Source: Desulfobacterales bacterium (GTDB taxonomy: Bacteria; Desulfobacterota; UBA8473). Taken from it: DNA of 64,000 bases. The notes under the pieces were generated by a model that saw nothing but the letters and a program-made list of their open reading frames with translations, was not told where the DNA came from and searched no databases. The stretch lies in the NCBI GenBank assembly GCA_016209225.1, contig JACQWO010000015.1, positions 62,001-126,000 on the forward strand, written 5' to 3'. Positions 1 to 8,876 of the stretch are shown here, one piece after another. How positions within the stretch are numbered: position 1 is the first letter of the stretch; every line of letters starts with the position of its first letter. A program made the position numbers and the translations under genes.

Positions 1-777
1 TTACAGAAAAATCAGAGGATAGACTGCCTCATTATTGGTGGAGACTTAATCCCAAATAGGTCTGGTTTTGATGACCGCATTCATAACCAAAGGGACTTTA
101 TAAAGCAGTTTCTTTATCCCTATATTTCAAAACTAAAAACCACTAAACCAAACCTGGGTATTTATCTAATGATGGGAAATGATGATACGGCAGCCAATAT
201 GGATCTTCTTGAAGGAATGGAAGAGGAAGGGATAATAAACCTTCTTCACAAAAGGCACCATGCCTTAGATGCAGAAATTCACCTTGTGGGATACGGATAT
301 GTGCCTATTACACCTTTTTCCTTGAAAGATTGGGAACGATTTGACACCGGCGAGAAGGTTGTTGTTGAAAGCCCTCGAAGATCTTTACTCAGCACCAAAC
401 AGGGTATGCACCAAATAGACCTCTATGAGGTATTAGGGAAGGAAAAAACCATAGAAGAAGACATGAAATATTTAGCTCAAATAAGTGACCCAAAAAAGAC
501 CATATATGTTATGCACGCCCCCCCTTATAATACCGCTTTAGATAGGCTTTTCAACGGAACCCCGTGTGGAAGCAAATCAATAAGAAATTTCATTGAGAGG
601 CACCAGCCATATCTCACCCTTCACGGTCATATCCATGAATCACCTATGGTTTCAGGAATATTTATGGAAGAGATAGGGAATACCATCTCTGTCAACCCGG
701 GACAAGAACCAGACAGATTACATGCTGTTATCTTTGATACAGGAGACGTTAAGGGGACTCTTGATTATTTTCGCTAG
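1..777 (+). CDS. Metallophosphoesterase, 5' end outside window
   Basis: The frame is open from the first base of the window, so the start codon lies upstream; 258 codons are visible. Calcineurin-like phosphoesterase motifs occur in order: GGD at about residues 13-15, GNDD at 59-62 (the usual GNHD/E position), a metal-ligand His in YVMHAPP near residue 172, and the C-terminal HGHIH at 208-212. In this family these residues bind two metal ions and hydrolyse phosphomono- or phosphodiesters. No signal peptide can be judged because the N-terminus is missing. The first Met codon at 169 is internal to the domain and is not a credible start. The substrate is unknown. Confidence 0.85.
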   Translation, partial: LQKNQRIDCLIIGGDLIPNRSGFDDRIHNQRDFIKQFLYPYISKLKTTKPNLGIYLMMGNDDTAANMDLLEGMEEEGIINLLHKRHHALDAEIHLVGYGYVPITPFSLKDWERFDTGEKVVVESPRRSLLSTKQGMHQIDLYEVLGKEKTIEEDMKYLAQISDPKKTIYVMHAPPYNTALDRLFNGTPCGSKSIRNFIERHQPYLTLHGHIHESPMVSGIFMEEIGNTISVNPGQEPDRLHAVIFDTGDVKGTLDYFR

Positions 778-950
778 CATCCAAAGGATGCCCTGAGATT
801 GAGATTTAAAGCGCGTTTGGACCCCCTTGTTTGTCTAGACGGATATAGGGATTAAAGTAAAAATAATTTGACAAAAATGCTTGCCAATTTGATCTAAATT
901 TAGTTAAATATTAACCTTCTCTTCTATAAAAACTAAGAAGGATAAACTTA

Positions 951-1586
951 ATGGTCAGTAAGTTAGCGGTATTAGATATTTTGATCCTGTTTCTGGCAAC
1001 CCATTCTGAACTTTTCATATATCTTGCCTTATTTTCTGTCCTGATGATAGCAGGATTGGGAGCACCTATTCCGGAAGATATAGCTCTTATTGGGGGTGGA
1101 TTCTTAGCATATGCGGGATTCAGCAACTTGACTGTCACCATTATAGTCTGTTTTTTCGGTGTTATACTGGGAGATCTAGTAGTGTTCTCTTTGGGGAGAA
1201 GATGGGGTGATAGCATAACAAAACATCGCCATTTTGTGAGGTTAATCTCTGAGAAAAAGCTAAATCGGGCAAAAAAATTTTTTAAAGAGCATGGTAGCAA
1301 AACAGTTTTCCTGGCACGATTCATCCTAGGGTTCCGTGTTGTTGCCTTTACTACTGCAGGAATTCTAAAGATGAAGGCTTCCCATTTTATTACCATAAAT
1401 ACAATAGCCGCTATAATAAGCGTTCCAATATGGGTGTTTATAGGGTATATATTTGGTGCCAATCTCGACGTAGTAGTCAAAGTAGTTAAGAGAGCCGATT
1501 TCCTGATTATCATCTCTCTTTCTTTAGTGATCGGTTTAACTGTAACATATTACCTTTGGAAGAAGAGAAAGAAAAGCAGTCTATGA
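951..1586 (+). CDS. DedA family membrane protein
   Basis: A 211-residue integral membrane protein of the DedA/SNARE-associated (VTT domain) family. Visible family signatures are the GAPIPED segment near residues 36-42 and the FLARFILGFR segment near 120, the typical amphipathic Arg-containing re-entrant region, among four to five hydrophobic stretches. DedA proteins act in the inner membrane; some are undecaprenyl-phosphate or phospholipid flippases, but the specific role here is inference. An AAGAAGGA ribosome-binding site precedes the ATG. It stands alone on the plus strand, convergent with the MBL gene downstream. Confidence 0.88.
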   Translation: MVSKLAVLDILILFLATHSELFIYLALFSVLMIAGLGAPIPEDIALIGGGFLAYAGFSNLTVTIIVCFFGVILGDLVVFSLGRRWGDSITKHRHFVRLISEKKLNRAKKFFKEHGSKTVFLARFILGFRVVAFTTAGILKMKASHFITINTIAAIISVPIWVFIGYIFGANLDVVVKVVKRADFLIIISLSLVIGLTVTYYLWKKRKKSSL

Positions 1587-1605
1587 TATACCTCACATTA
1601 GATGC

Positions 1606-2358
1606 CTATTTCAGAACCATTACCTTTGATAAAAGGTCGTCACCGTATACAATAGGGTCCCCATGCCCGGGGTAAAGACTTTTCACGTTGAGATAAGCCC
1701 CCCTTAAATCATTGAAAGATTCCTTTATTTGGGTGTAGTTACAGCAAAAAAGGTTCAATTCCCCCTTTCCATCCATATTGAGGATAGTGTCACCCGAAAT
1801 AAGAATATTTTTCTTTTCGTGCCACAGACAAGTACTGTCAGTGGTGTGTCCAGGGGTTGAGATAACCCTCCAATTCGGGGCATAGGGTATAGTATCGCCA
1901 TCCCCAAGCCAATAATGGACATCATATCTCACCGATACCTTTTCTCTCAAGAATGGCAAAGGTATCCCCACTTTATCATCCAATTTAATTTCGAGGAGAG
2001 AGGGGATGTGACGGTCCAATCTTAGATAGACAGGAGGAAGGTTTCCAAACCAGGCCCCAACAGGGGGAATGCATAACTTTTCTTTTCGACTGAAAAAATC
2101 TTTAACCTTTTTATAGAAGGCTACTTCAGCGCCAGGTAATTTATCTAACAGATAGGATATCCCTGCCACATGGTCTATATGAAAATGGGTTGAGAATATG
2201 ACGACCGGGTGTCCTTCTTTAGGAGAAAGTCCATCAACGTATCTAACTATATTTTTCACCTCTTCAGAAGATCCTACGTCAACAAAGATTAAAACATTTT
2301 CCTCTGAGATAAGGTAACAATTTGAGAACCCACCCTTTATTAAAGTTACATAATCCAC
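1606..2358 (-). CDS. MBL-fold metallo-hydrolase
   Basis: A 250-residue metallo-beta-lactamase fold protein. The metal-binding signature HFHIDH lies near residues 57-62, followed by STPGHT near 160, SGDT near 182 and a terminal PGHGDP motif near 230, giving a complete ligand set for a dinuclear site. Members include glyoxalase II-like thioesterases and other hydrolases; the substrate cannot be assigned. It lies 36 bases downstream of the acyl-CoA dehydrogenase on the same strand and is probably cotranscribed with it, which would fit a CoA-thioester-related role (inference). Confidence 0.85.
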   Translation of the reverse strand: MDYVTLIKGGFSNCYLISEENVLIFVDVGSSEEVKNIVRYVDGLSPKEGHPVVIFSTHFHIDHVAGISYLLDKLPGAEVAFYKKVKDFFSRKEKLCIPPVGAWFGNLPPVYLRLDRHIPSLLEIKLDDKVGIPLPFLREKVSVRYDVHYWLGDGDTIPYAPNWRVISTPGHTTDSTCLWHEKKNILISGDTILNMDGKGELNLFCCNYTQIKESFNDLRGAYLNVKSLYPGHGDPIVYGDDLLSKVMVLK

Positions 2359-2394
2359 TAGACAATTTCCTTTAAGAGTCTAAGGATCAATTAA

Positions 2395-3543
2395 TTAGAC
2401 TACCTTTAGCCCCATCTGTCTGGCAATGATATTCCGTTGCATCTGAGAAGATCCGGCACTTACCGTGATTATCCTAGCATCCCTGAAGTATCTCTGCATG
2501 TCATACTCCATTGAATAGCCGTACCCGCCCATTATCTGCATACCCTGGTTGGTCAGTCGGGCTAGGGACTCAGAGCCAAAAAGCTTTGCCATAGACACTT
2601 CCCTTATACAAGGAATCCCCTGTTCAACCATCCATGCAGCACGATAGGTCAAAAGTCTGGCTGCATCCACTTCTGTCTGCATATCCGCAAGCATATGGCC
2701 AATAGCCTGAAACGTTCCAATGGGACGACCAAACTGTACCCTCTGTTTTGCATGCTCCAGGGCATCATCCACTACAGTCTGGGCATTTCCAACATATCCC
2801 GCACAGGCAAAGAGCCTTTCTAACTCCAGACCTGACATGAGAACTGCCCAGCCCCCGTTTAATTCACCGATAAGGTTCCCCTTAGGAACCCTAACATCTT
2901 CAAGAAACAGCTCGGTAGCATGAATGATTTTTCTTCCAAGGGTCTTGATTACACGAATATCTATTCCAGGGGATTTTGGGTCAACGAGGAGCATGCTGAT
3001 CCCTTTGTGCCTGGGGAGATCTTTGTCTGTTCTCACAGCCATGGTCATTATATTCGCCACATCTGCGCCAGTAATGAAGACCTTTTGGCCATTTACAACA
3101 AATTCATCTCCTTCAGGAACGGCCGATGTAACCAGGGAAGCCACGTCAGAACCTGCATTGGGCTCAGTCAAGGCAATTGACCACATCATCTCTCCATTAA
3201 CTACTTTAGGAATATACCGGTTTTTCTGTTCTTCCGAGCCATGGTGCAAGAGGGTCAACGCGTTGAAGATAGGCACTCCGTATCCTGCTCCTATCTCATA
3301 AGAATATCTACATAGTTCCTCACCAACCATTATGAAGTCTACAGGGCCGCAGCCACTGCCGCCGTACTCTTCCGGGAAAGGGAGACCATACCAACCCAAT
3401 TTCGCCATCTTCTTGTACAGTTCAAATGGAAATTCCTCTTTCTCATCCAGCTCTCTAACGTATTCTCGAGGACATTCCTTGTCCATAAAATTACGTACAG
3501 ACTTTTTCAGTATCTCCTGCTCTTCAGTGAACTTGAAATCCAT
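2395..3543 (-). CDS. Acyl-CoA dehydrogenase, C-terminal Glu absent
   Basis: A 382-residue flavoprotein with full-length acyl-CoA dehydrogenase architecture. The N-terminal helical domain begins MDFKFTEEQE, the flavin/substrate segment ALTEPNAGSD is near residue 125, and the QFGRPIG dimer/FAD segment is near 270. The enzyme should oxidise an acyl-CoA to the 2-enoyl-CoA and pass electrons to ETF. The usual C-terminal base motif YEGT reads SAGSS here, so the common catalytic Glu is missing. A Glu in the ELERL segment near residue 240 matches the alternative base position of isovaleryl-CoA and long-chain dehydrogenases. A promoter-like sequence lies just upstream. Confidence 0.9.
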   Translation of the reverse strand: MDFKFTEEQEILKKSVRNFMDKECPREYVRELDEKEEFPFELYKKMAKLGWYGLPFPEEYGGSGCGPVDFIMVGEELCRYSYEIGAGYGVPIFNALTLLHHGSEEQKNRYIPKVVNGEMMWSIALTEPNAGSDVASLVTSAVPEGDEFVVNGQKVFITGADVANIMTMAVRTDKDLPRHKGISMLLVDPKSPGIDIRVIKTLGRKIIHATELFLEDVRVPKGNLIGELNGGWAVLMSGLELERLFACAGYVGNAQTVVDDALEHAKQRVQFGRPIGTFQAIGHMLADMQTEVDAARLLTYRAAWMVEQGIPCIREVSMAKLFGSESLARLTNQGMQIMGGYGYSMEYDMQRYFRDARIITVSAGSSQMQRNIIARQMGLKVV

Positions 3544-3587
3544 ATACCACCCTCCTTGTTTATTAAATTTCCATCAGTCTACTCATT

Positions 3588-3616
3588 CACTTACCCATTT
3601 TTTGTCTGGTTGTCAA
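3588..3616 (-). promoter_or_regulatory. Sigma70-like promoter for acyl-CoA dehydrogenase
   Basis: On the minus strand TTGACA (3611-3616) is followed after 17 bases by TAAGTG (3588-3593), about 45 bases before the ATG at 3543. The -35 box is perfect and the -10 box is weak. The layout resembles that before the acyl-CoA dehydrogenase at 33468 (TTGACA, 17 bases, TAATCG), and both have an AATGA-containing sequence overlapping or just beyond the -10 box. Confidence 0.4.
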
Positions 3617-3690
3617 GATAATAAGACTCTGATAGTTTCCTTTTTATTATAGTCATAAAAAAGTTGCTTTTTTTGCTACAATGAGTAAAA

Positions 3691-3844
3691 TTGGTGGACT
3701 CGCAAGTCAAAATTGGGATGGCAAAGTAAAAAGCTCCAGATGCAAGGCGCGCAAATCCTGAGGAGTGAGGCGTACTTAGGGGTACGCCGCAACGACGAAG
3801 GATGCAGTGCAACGCCGCAGATGGACTTTTTACGAAGCCATCAA
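3691..3844 (+). repeat. Dispersed repeat R1, copy 1
   Basis: A 154-bp copy of an element also present at 5985-6114 and 32152-32308 in the same orientation. The left end TTGGTGGACTCGCAAGTC is a diverged version of the right end read backwards (TTGATGGCTTCGTAAAAAGTC-like). The core starting AAAAAGCTCCAGATGCAAGG and ending GGACTTTTTACGAAGCC is nearly identical to copy 2. It fills most of the 369-base gap before ppiD; apart from this and the promoter above, the gap shows no gene. Confidence 0.85.
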
Positions 3845-3912
3845 CCATCAAAATTAGTAAGCTGATATATGCCCAAATTTAAGAAAGTTTAATCACATGA
3901 AAGGTGAATAAT

Positions 3913-5811
3913 ATGCTTGACCTAATGAGGAAACATGCTAGATCCTGGTTTATACAGATAGCCCTATTTGCTGTAATATTGGTTTTCGTCTTTTGGGGGA
4001 TCGGGAGTTTTAGCGAGGACAAAGGCAATAGGATAGCCACTGTCAATAATCAACACATAACAATCCGTGAATACAGAGAAACCTATGAAAACCTGTTAAA
4101 GAGATATCAGGATATTTACAAGAATGACATCTCTGAAAAATTGATTAATCAGCTAAATCTCAAAGAAACGGCTCTGGAAGGTTTAATAGAAAGGGCTCTT
4201 TTGATACAGGAAGCAGATAGGCTGGATTTAAAAGTAACCCAGGAAGAACTCAAAGAATCAATTATGAATCACCCTGCCTTTCAGACAGACGGGAGGTTTA
4301 ATCATTACCAGTATATGAACTTATTGAGATACAACAGGATGACACCCGAGGAATTTGAAGCATCTCAAAAAAGGGACCTCTTGATAAAGAAGGTTGAAGG
4401 GGTCATAAAAGATACTGCTAAAATATCTGACAAGGAAGCACTAGATGTCTACACCTTAGAGGATGAAAGCGTTAATATCGAGTTTGTAAGTTTAATGGCA
4501 GCATCCTTTATCGGCAAGGCAAGTGTGTCAGATGAGGAGATAAAGGATTATTTTTCAAAGCATAAACAAGAGTACCAAATACCAGTGAAGGTGAGTGTGC
4601 AGTATTTGAGTTTTAATCCAAAGAATTATGAATCGAAAGTCGAGATTACGGAAGAGAATATAAATGACTACTACCAAATGAACAAAGAAAAGTTTACTTT
4701 ACCGGAAAAGATACAGGCAAGACATATATTAATCAAGAGTCTCCCTGATGATGATTCTGAATCGCTTAAGAAGGCGGGAAAGAAAGCGGAAAAGGTCCTT
4801 TCTGAGATACAAAAGGGGGCAGATTTTGCCACATTAGCCAGGGTATACTCAGATGATCCTTCGGCAAAGAAAGGCGGAGAGTTAGGGTATATAGAGAGAA
4901 AAAATTTGATGGGGCAGATCAGAGAGGCTATATCATCCCTTAAGGCAGGAGAAGTTAGCCCGATTATTAAGGGTCCTTTCGGCTTTCATATACTAAAGAT
5001 TGAAAAGGTTCTAAATCCAAGAACCATGCCTTTAAAGGAGGTTAGACCTCAGATTGTTTCTATTTTGAGACAGGAAAGGGCACAGGATTTGGCAGACGAG
5101 AAAGCAGAAGATGTTAATGCAAGGATTATTGAAGGAGGAAATCTTAAGAAACTTCCATCCAATATAAAGATGGATTTACATGAGACAGGCCTCTTCGCTA
5201 TAGAGGAAAGTATAAAGGAACTGGGTAGAAATAAGCCTTTTTCTGATGCCGCCTTTTCTCTCAAAAAGGGTGAGATAAGTCAGATAATAAAATCCACGGG
5301 TGTAAACTACATCCTGCAGGTGATTGAAAGGGTAGAACCTCGAATACCCGAACTCCATGAGGTCAAAGATAGGGTAAAAAAAGACGTGCAAAGTGAAAAA
5401 GGAAATGCTATGGCCAAAGCAACAGCAGAGGGATTAGCAGAAGGGGTACGAATGGGGAGGAAATGGGAACATCTAATCTCTGAAAACAAATTAAGGGTTG
5501 AAGAAACAGGGTTTTTTAGAAGAGGGGACAGTATCATACCAAAGATTGGATACGCTGAAGAGATCAAAAAACATGTATTCTCTTTAACCCCAAATAATCC
5601 TTATGCTGATAGGGCTTTCCATATTAACGATACTTACCTTATAGTTAAATTGAAAAGCAAAAAGGATGCAGACAAAGAAAAATTTAATTTGGTGAAGGAT
5701 AGGCTCAAGAAAGCGCTTATTGAACAGAAGAAGGAAGAGATTTTTCAAGCATGGATTAATAGTCTAAAAGCCCGTGCAGAGATTGTAAAAGATTTAAGCC
5801 ACATTAGGTAA
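3913..5811 (+). CDS. ppiD: PpiD-like periplasmic peptidyl-prolyl isomerase
   Basis: About 632 residues. An N-terminal membrane anchor at residues 12-33 is followed by a SurA_N-like chaperone region, a rotamase (PpiC/parvulin) domain near residues 265-360 with the ARHILIK opening and FGFHILKI closing strands, and a second degenerate SurA/PPIase-like region. The layout matches inner-membrane PpiD, which assists folding of proteins leaving the Sec translocon. A GTG nine bases upstream is in frame, but the ATG at 3913 is preferred because AAGGTG lies six bases before it and the protein then begins MLDLMRKH, as PpiD proteins do. It is monocistronic by position. Confidence 0.88.
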   Translation: MLDLMRKHARSWFIQIALFAVILVFVFWGIGSFSEDKGNRIATVNNQHITIREYRETYENLLKRYQDIYKNDISEKLINQLNLKETALEGLIERALLIQEADRLDLKVTQEELKESIMNHPAFQTDGRFNHYQYMNLLRYNRMTPEEFEASQKRDLLIKKVEGVIKDTAKISDKEALDVYTLEDESVNIEFVSLMAASFIGKASVSDEEIKDYFSKHKQEYQIPVKVSVQYLSFNPKNYESKVEITEENINDYYQMNKEKFTLPEKIQARHILIKSLPDDDSESLKKAGKKAEKVLSEIQKGADFATLARVYSDDPSAKKGGELGYIERKNLMGQIREAISSLKAGEVSPIIKGPFGFHILKIEKVLNPRTMPLKEVRPQIVSILRQERAQDLADEKAEDVNARIIEGGNLKKLPSNIKMDLHETGLFAIEESIKELGRNKPFSDAAFSLKKGEISQIIKSTGVNYILQVIERVEPRIPELHEVKDRVKKDVQSEKGNAMAKATAEGLAEGVRMGRKWEHLISENKLRVEETGFFRRGDSIIPKIGYAEEIKKHVFSLTPNNPYADRAFHINDTYLIVKLKSKKDADKEKFNLVKDRLKKALIEQKKEEIFQAWINSLKARAEIVKDLSHIR

Positions 5812-5840
5812 TGAAATACCGTAGCACATGCTATTTTTTC

Positions 5841-5869
5841 TTGACACAAAACCCTCATTTCGCTATAAA
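5841..5869 (+). promoter_or_regulatory. Strong sigma70-like promoter for cold-shock gene
   Basis: TTGACA at 5841-5846, exactly 17 bases, then TATAAA at 5864-5869. This is the best promoter match noticed in the window. It points at the cold-shock gene whose start is at 6138 and implies a leader of about 260 nucleotides. Confidence 0.65.
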
Positions 5870-5883
5870 GGATGCTATATTAA

Positions 5884-5977
5884 ATGATCCGTATAGTTAA
5901 TTTAGTCGCTTCGTAGGTCGGTTACACTCACAAAGATTGTCCCTTTGTCAGAGTTGCGACCTGAATTTTGGGATCAT
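5884..5977 (+). ncRNA. Structured leader of cold-shock mRNA (candidate)
   Basis: Three nested stems can be read in the leader: ATGATCC (5884-5890) with GGATCAT (5971-5977), AGGTCG (5915-5920) with CGACCT (5957-5962), and ACAAAG (5930-5935) with CTTTGT (5943-5948) closing a 7-nt loop. The inner two are separated by a 9/8 internal loop. It starts about 8 nt after the expected transcription start. Known cspA mRNAs have long temperature-responsive leaders; a similar role here is inference from position and folding only. Confidence 0.45.
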
Positions 5978-5984
5978 AGAAGTT

Positions 5985-6114
5985 TTGATGAACTCTTAAA
6001 AAGCTCCAGATGCAAGGCGCGCAAATCATTAGGAGTGAGGCGTACTTAGGGGTACGCCGTAACGACGAAGGATGCAGCGCAACGCCGCAGATGGACTTTT
6101 TACGAAGCCATCAA
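5985..6114 (+). repeat. Dispersed repeat R1, copy 2
   Basis: A 130-bp copy of R1, from TTGATGAACTCTTAAAAAG to CTTTTTACGAAGCCATCAA. The ends are imperfect inverted repeats and extend inward (TCCAGATGCAAGGCG against the complement of CGCCGCAGATGGA). It lies entirely within the predicted leader of the cold-shock mRNA and ends 23 bases before the start codon. Together with the promoter and stems it accounts for most of the 326-base gap. Confidence 0.85.
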
Positions 6115-6137
6115 GTTTTATAAAGGAGGCTATTGCT

Positions 6138-6338
6138 TTGGTAGAGGGAACTGTAAAGTGGTTTAGTGACAAAAAGGGGTATGGTTTTATCAGTCAGGAT
6201 GAAGGTGGAGATATTTTTGTCCACTATTCATCCATCAACACGACCGGATTCAAGAGTCTTGCTGAAGGTGACCGGGTAAGTTTTGATATTGAAGATAGCA
6301 ACCGGGGACCTGTGGCTAAAAACGTCAGCAAGGTTTAG
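6138..6338 (+). CDS. Cold-shock domain protein (CspA family)
   Basis: A 66-residue single OB-fold cold-shock protein that binds single-stranded RNA/DNA. It has GTVKWF at the N-terminus, RNP1-type KGYGFI near residue 16 and RNP2-type DIFVHY near 29, which is full length for the family. The start is TTG at 6138, eight bases after a strong AAAGGAGG. An ATG at 6072 in the same frame falls inside repeat R1 and would add an unrelated N-terminus, so it is rejected. The gene has its own promoter, a long folded leader and a hairpin terminator. Confidence 0.92.
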   Translation: MVEGTVKWFSDKKGYGFISQDEGGDIFVHYSSINTTGFKSLAEGDRVSFDIEDSNRGPVAKNVSKV

Positions 6339-6424
6339 TTTGCTGCAATACCATTATTAATAAGCATCTCATTGAAGTTAGACAAGACCTTCCTTTTATT
6401 TGATTGTAACTACTAAGGTGGATA

Positions 6425-6460
6425 GGCTGAAGACTGTTAGGACACTTCAGCCCTCGGTTT
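6425..6460 (+). terminator. Hairpin terminator between convergent genes
   Basis: GGCTGAAG (6425-6432) pairs with CTTCAGCC (6445-6452), followed by CTCGGTTTT. It lies about 90 bases after the cold-shock stop and 20 bases before the end of the convergent VWA gene, so it could serve either transcript. Confidence 0.55.
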
Positions 6461-6480
6461 TCAGACTAAACATAAATACC

Positions 6481-8694
6481 TCAGGTAGATACATAGCTTC
6501 TTTCTTCGAGCAATGCTGAGGTAAGCTCCTCTGCACCACCGATAACGTAAATCCTTCCTTTTCCAATCCTGGAAATCTCTCTCATAAGCCATGGATTTGC
6601 CGACTTCTCGTTAATGCAGATACATGATAAAGTTATGCCTTTTCTAATAGTCTTGGAAGCTTCCTCCAGACAGTATCTTTCAGGAAAAGGCTTGGGTGCA
6701 TTCGCATCTCCATCAGAAACAAGAACTATATGCTGTTTCACTTCCCCCCTTTTGTGCTGAGTTAAAAGGGAACGGGCCTTTGAAAGTCCATAACCGATGT
6801 TGGTAAAGGCATTTTCATGAAGTTCCAGGTCTAAGACCTTCTTTGCAACCAGATACGGATTACCGGTAATTTCCACTATGATATCGGCCATATTAGAGAA
6901 AGTTACCACACCAATCCTGTCTTTATAATGGGTGCAGGCTAAGGCAAGTGCAATAGCACTCTCTTTTGCATACCAGAGCTTGTCCAGTTGAGACATTGTC
7001 CCTGAAAGGTCTATGGTTATGGCTATCTCTAACTTCTTTCTAATATCCTTTTTGTTCACCATTATATCTTCTCTGGCTATCTGATCCCGCCGATTTCTAA
7101 TGGCTTCTCTGATAGTACCCTTTATAGACACATCCCTGTATCTGTCACCAAACCTGTATCTCCTAAGACCTACTATCCTTCCGTCACCAAAGTTCAACCT
7201 CTTCCCGGTTTTGTGCCGCCCATCTCCTGATGAATTGTAATAATCCCAGTATTTCGGGACCAACTTTTCAAGGAGCATGGTGACTGCTTTCCTGGTCATA
7301 TCCCATCCTTGAGCACTCTTTTCAAGGACGTTTTTGTCCTCAAGCATATCCAGGGTCTCCTTAAGGGCAAGTTCTTCCAGCCTTTTCTTATACTCTTCAA
7401 ACAACTTGTCCTTGTTTTTGCGCATATCTTCTATCTCCCAGAGGAGGTCTTCCGTTATATCCTTTCTGTTCCCTGATTGAATATCCTCCTCCAGTTGATC
7501 TGCCGCCTTCTTGTGTATTTTAGCGAGTTGTGATTCTGGAAACCTATGGATCCTTTTTAGTAATAAGTCAAAATACCCCAGTTTTAGAGGTTGCTTGAAC
7601 CTCTCGACCCGCATTATCTCCTCTATAAGATTTCTAACCTCTTCCTCGGTCAGAACGATACCATATTGCTTTTTATCGCTGCCATATAGGACTTCATCCA
7701 CTATCTCCCCAATAATCTCATCAGGGGACATTATGGCTTCTGCATGAGGAGCTATGGTTATTCTGTGGGGCAAAGAGACTTTTGAAGCTGCCCTAAGTAT
7801 CTCGTTGTCCTTTTTTGAACTTATACGCTTATAGATCGGGAGCAACTCGGCAAATTTGATTTCCCCTCTTGTACTCACGCCTCTTTTTATATCGGGATGA
7901 TCCCTCGTTTTGTGGACAACGCTCATTATGTTATCCCTCAGAGTATCATCCAAATCCTTCCCGCGAAAGAGAACCTGTCCTTCTATTTCACGGTCTTGAA
8001 GATAATGTAGTTCTACAATATCAAAGTGATCAATCATATCTATAGGCAGAGACCTCAATGCCCCTTCTCCACCGGTAGCAATGATTAAGGTATCCAGGGG
8101 AACCTTCTCTTCGTAGCCACCGATATTTATGGAATCTTCCAGAGCGTTGAGAACAACATTCAATACCCTTTCCGGTATTCTGTCTACAAAGTCTAAAAGC
8201 AAAAATCCCCCATTGGACCTCAGGAGTTTACCCGGTGTAAATGCCCTTATGTCATGGAGCCCGTAGATAAGGGCAGCCTCGGGATCTAGCCCCCCTATCA
8301 AGTCTTCTGGAAGCAACTCAGGACTCCCCTGAACCCTCTTTACTCTCTGAGAACCAGACATAATCTGAAGTTCCGTTTCCGATTCCACCTTCATATTAAC
8401 ACACCAGGGGCAAAGGGGCCTTTGGGGATGACAATTCACAGGACAGTCTTTTATAACCTCCATGTCACCAAGAATACTGCTAATCTTCTCTGCCAGCACC
8501 GTCTTGCCACTTCCCGGAGGCCCAAGAATAAGCAAGTGGTGACCTGAATAAAGACTTGTTATTATATCTTCTTTCTTTTTATCCTCCAGATGAAAACCAT
8601 CAAATAGCCACTTTTTAGTTTCTTTTAAAGGAGTGGCTTCCAGACGGTCTCTAATCTCACTTCGTAACAAATTAGGCTCCTTACTTTTAAACAC
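6481..8694 (-). CDS. MoxR/ChlI-type AAA ATPase fused to VWA domain
   Basis: A 737-residue protein resembling a Mg-chelatase subunit I and D in one chain. The N-terminal AAA module has Walker A GPPGSGKT near residue 58 and a sensor region DHFDIVELHY near 223. A Cys-rich insert (CPVNCHPQRPLCPWC near 90-105) could bind a metal. A charged helical middle near 400-440 leads to a C-terminal von Willebrand A domain with MIDAS-like DLSGT near 567. Such pairs remodel complexes or insert metals; no tetrapyrrole genes are nearby, so a chelatase role is not supported. No partner gene is adjacent. Confidence 0.82.
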   Translation of the reverse strand: MFKSKEPNLLRSEIRDRLEATPLKETKKWLFDGFHLEDKKKEDIITSLYSGHHLLILGPPGSGKTVLAEKISSILGDMEVIKDCPVNCHPQRPLCPWCVNMKVESETELQIMSGSQRVKRVQGSPELLPEDLIGGLDPEAALIYGLHDIRAFTPGKLLRSNGGFLLLDFVDRIPERVLNVVLNALEDSINIGGYEEKVPLDTLIIATGGEGALRSLPIDMIDHFDIVELHYLQDREIEGQVLFRGKDLDDTLRDNIMSVVHKTRDHPDIKRGVSTRGEIKFAELLPIYKRISSKKDNEILRAASKVSLPHRITIAPHAEAIMSPDEIIGEIVDEVLYGSDKKQYGIVLTEEEVRNLIEEIMRVERFKQPLKLGYFDLLLKRIHRFPESQLAKIHKKAADQLEEDIQSGNRKDITEDLLWEIEDMRKNKDKLFEEYKKRLEELALKETLDMLEDKNVLEKSAQGWDMTRKAVTMLLEKLVPKYWDYYNSSGDGRHKTGKRLNFGDGRIVGLRRYRFGDRYRDVSIKGTIREAIRNRRDQIAREDIMVNKKDIRKKLEIAITIDLSGTMSQLDKLWYAKESAIALALACTHYKDRIGVVTFSNMADIIVEITGNPYLVAKKVLDLELHENAFTNIGYGLSKARSLLTQHKRGEVKQHIVLVSDGDANAPKPFPERYCLEEASKTIRKGITLSCICINEKSANPWLMREISRIGKGRIYVIGGAEELTSALLEERSYVST

Positions 8695-8876
8695 AAAAGA
8701 CTCTTACCGCAAAATATAAAATTACTTTATACGGCTAACCCCCTGGCGTTACCTCATCGCAGACACTTCCTTAGAGTATGGCATGTCTCTTGAATGCAAT
8801 CATTGAGACCCATTTTATACAATATGTTTTCTTTTATTTTCTTATGCACTGGATTGTTACCTATGTATTTTACCCT

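Noticed and set aside
777..791. GCATCC-AAA-GGATGC hairpin after the phosphoesterase
   Set aside because: The stem is only 6 bp with a 3-nt loop and no T-run, too weak to call a terminator.
911..1513. Minus-strand frame opposite the DedA gene
   Set aside because: It is a shadow of the DedA coding frame, with no family resemblance.
6072..6137. Upstream ATG extending the cold-shock protein
   Set aside because: It lies inside repeat R1 and encodes a sequence unrelated to cold-shock proteins; the TTG at 6138 has an ideal ribosome site.
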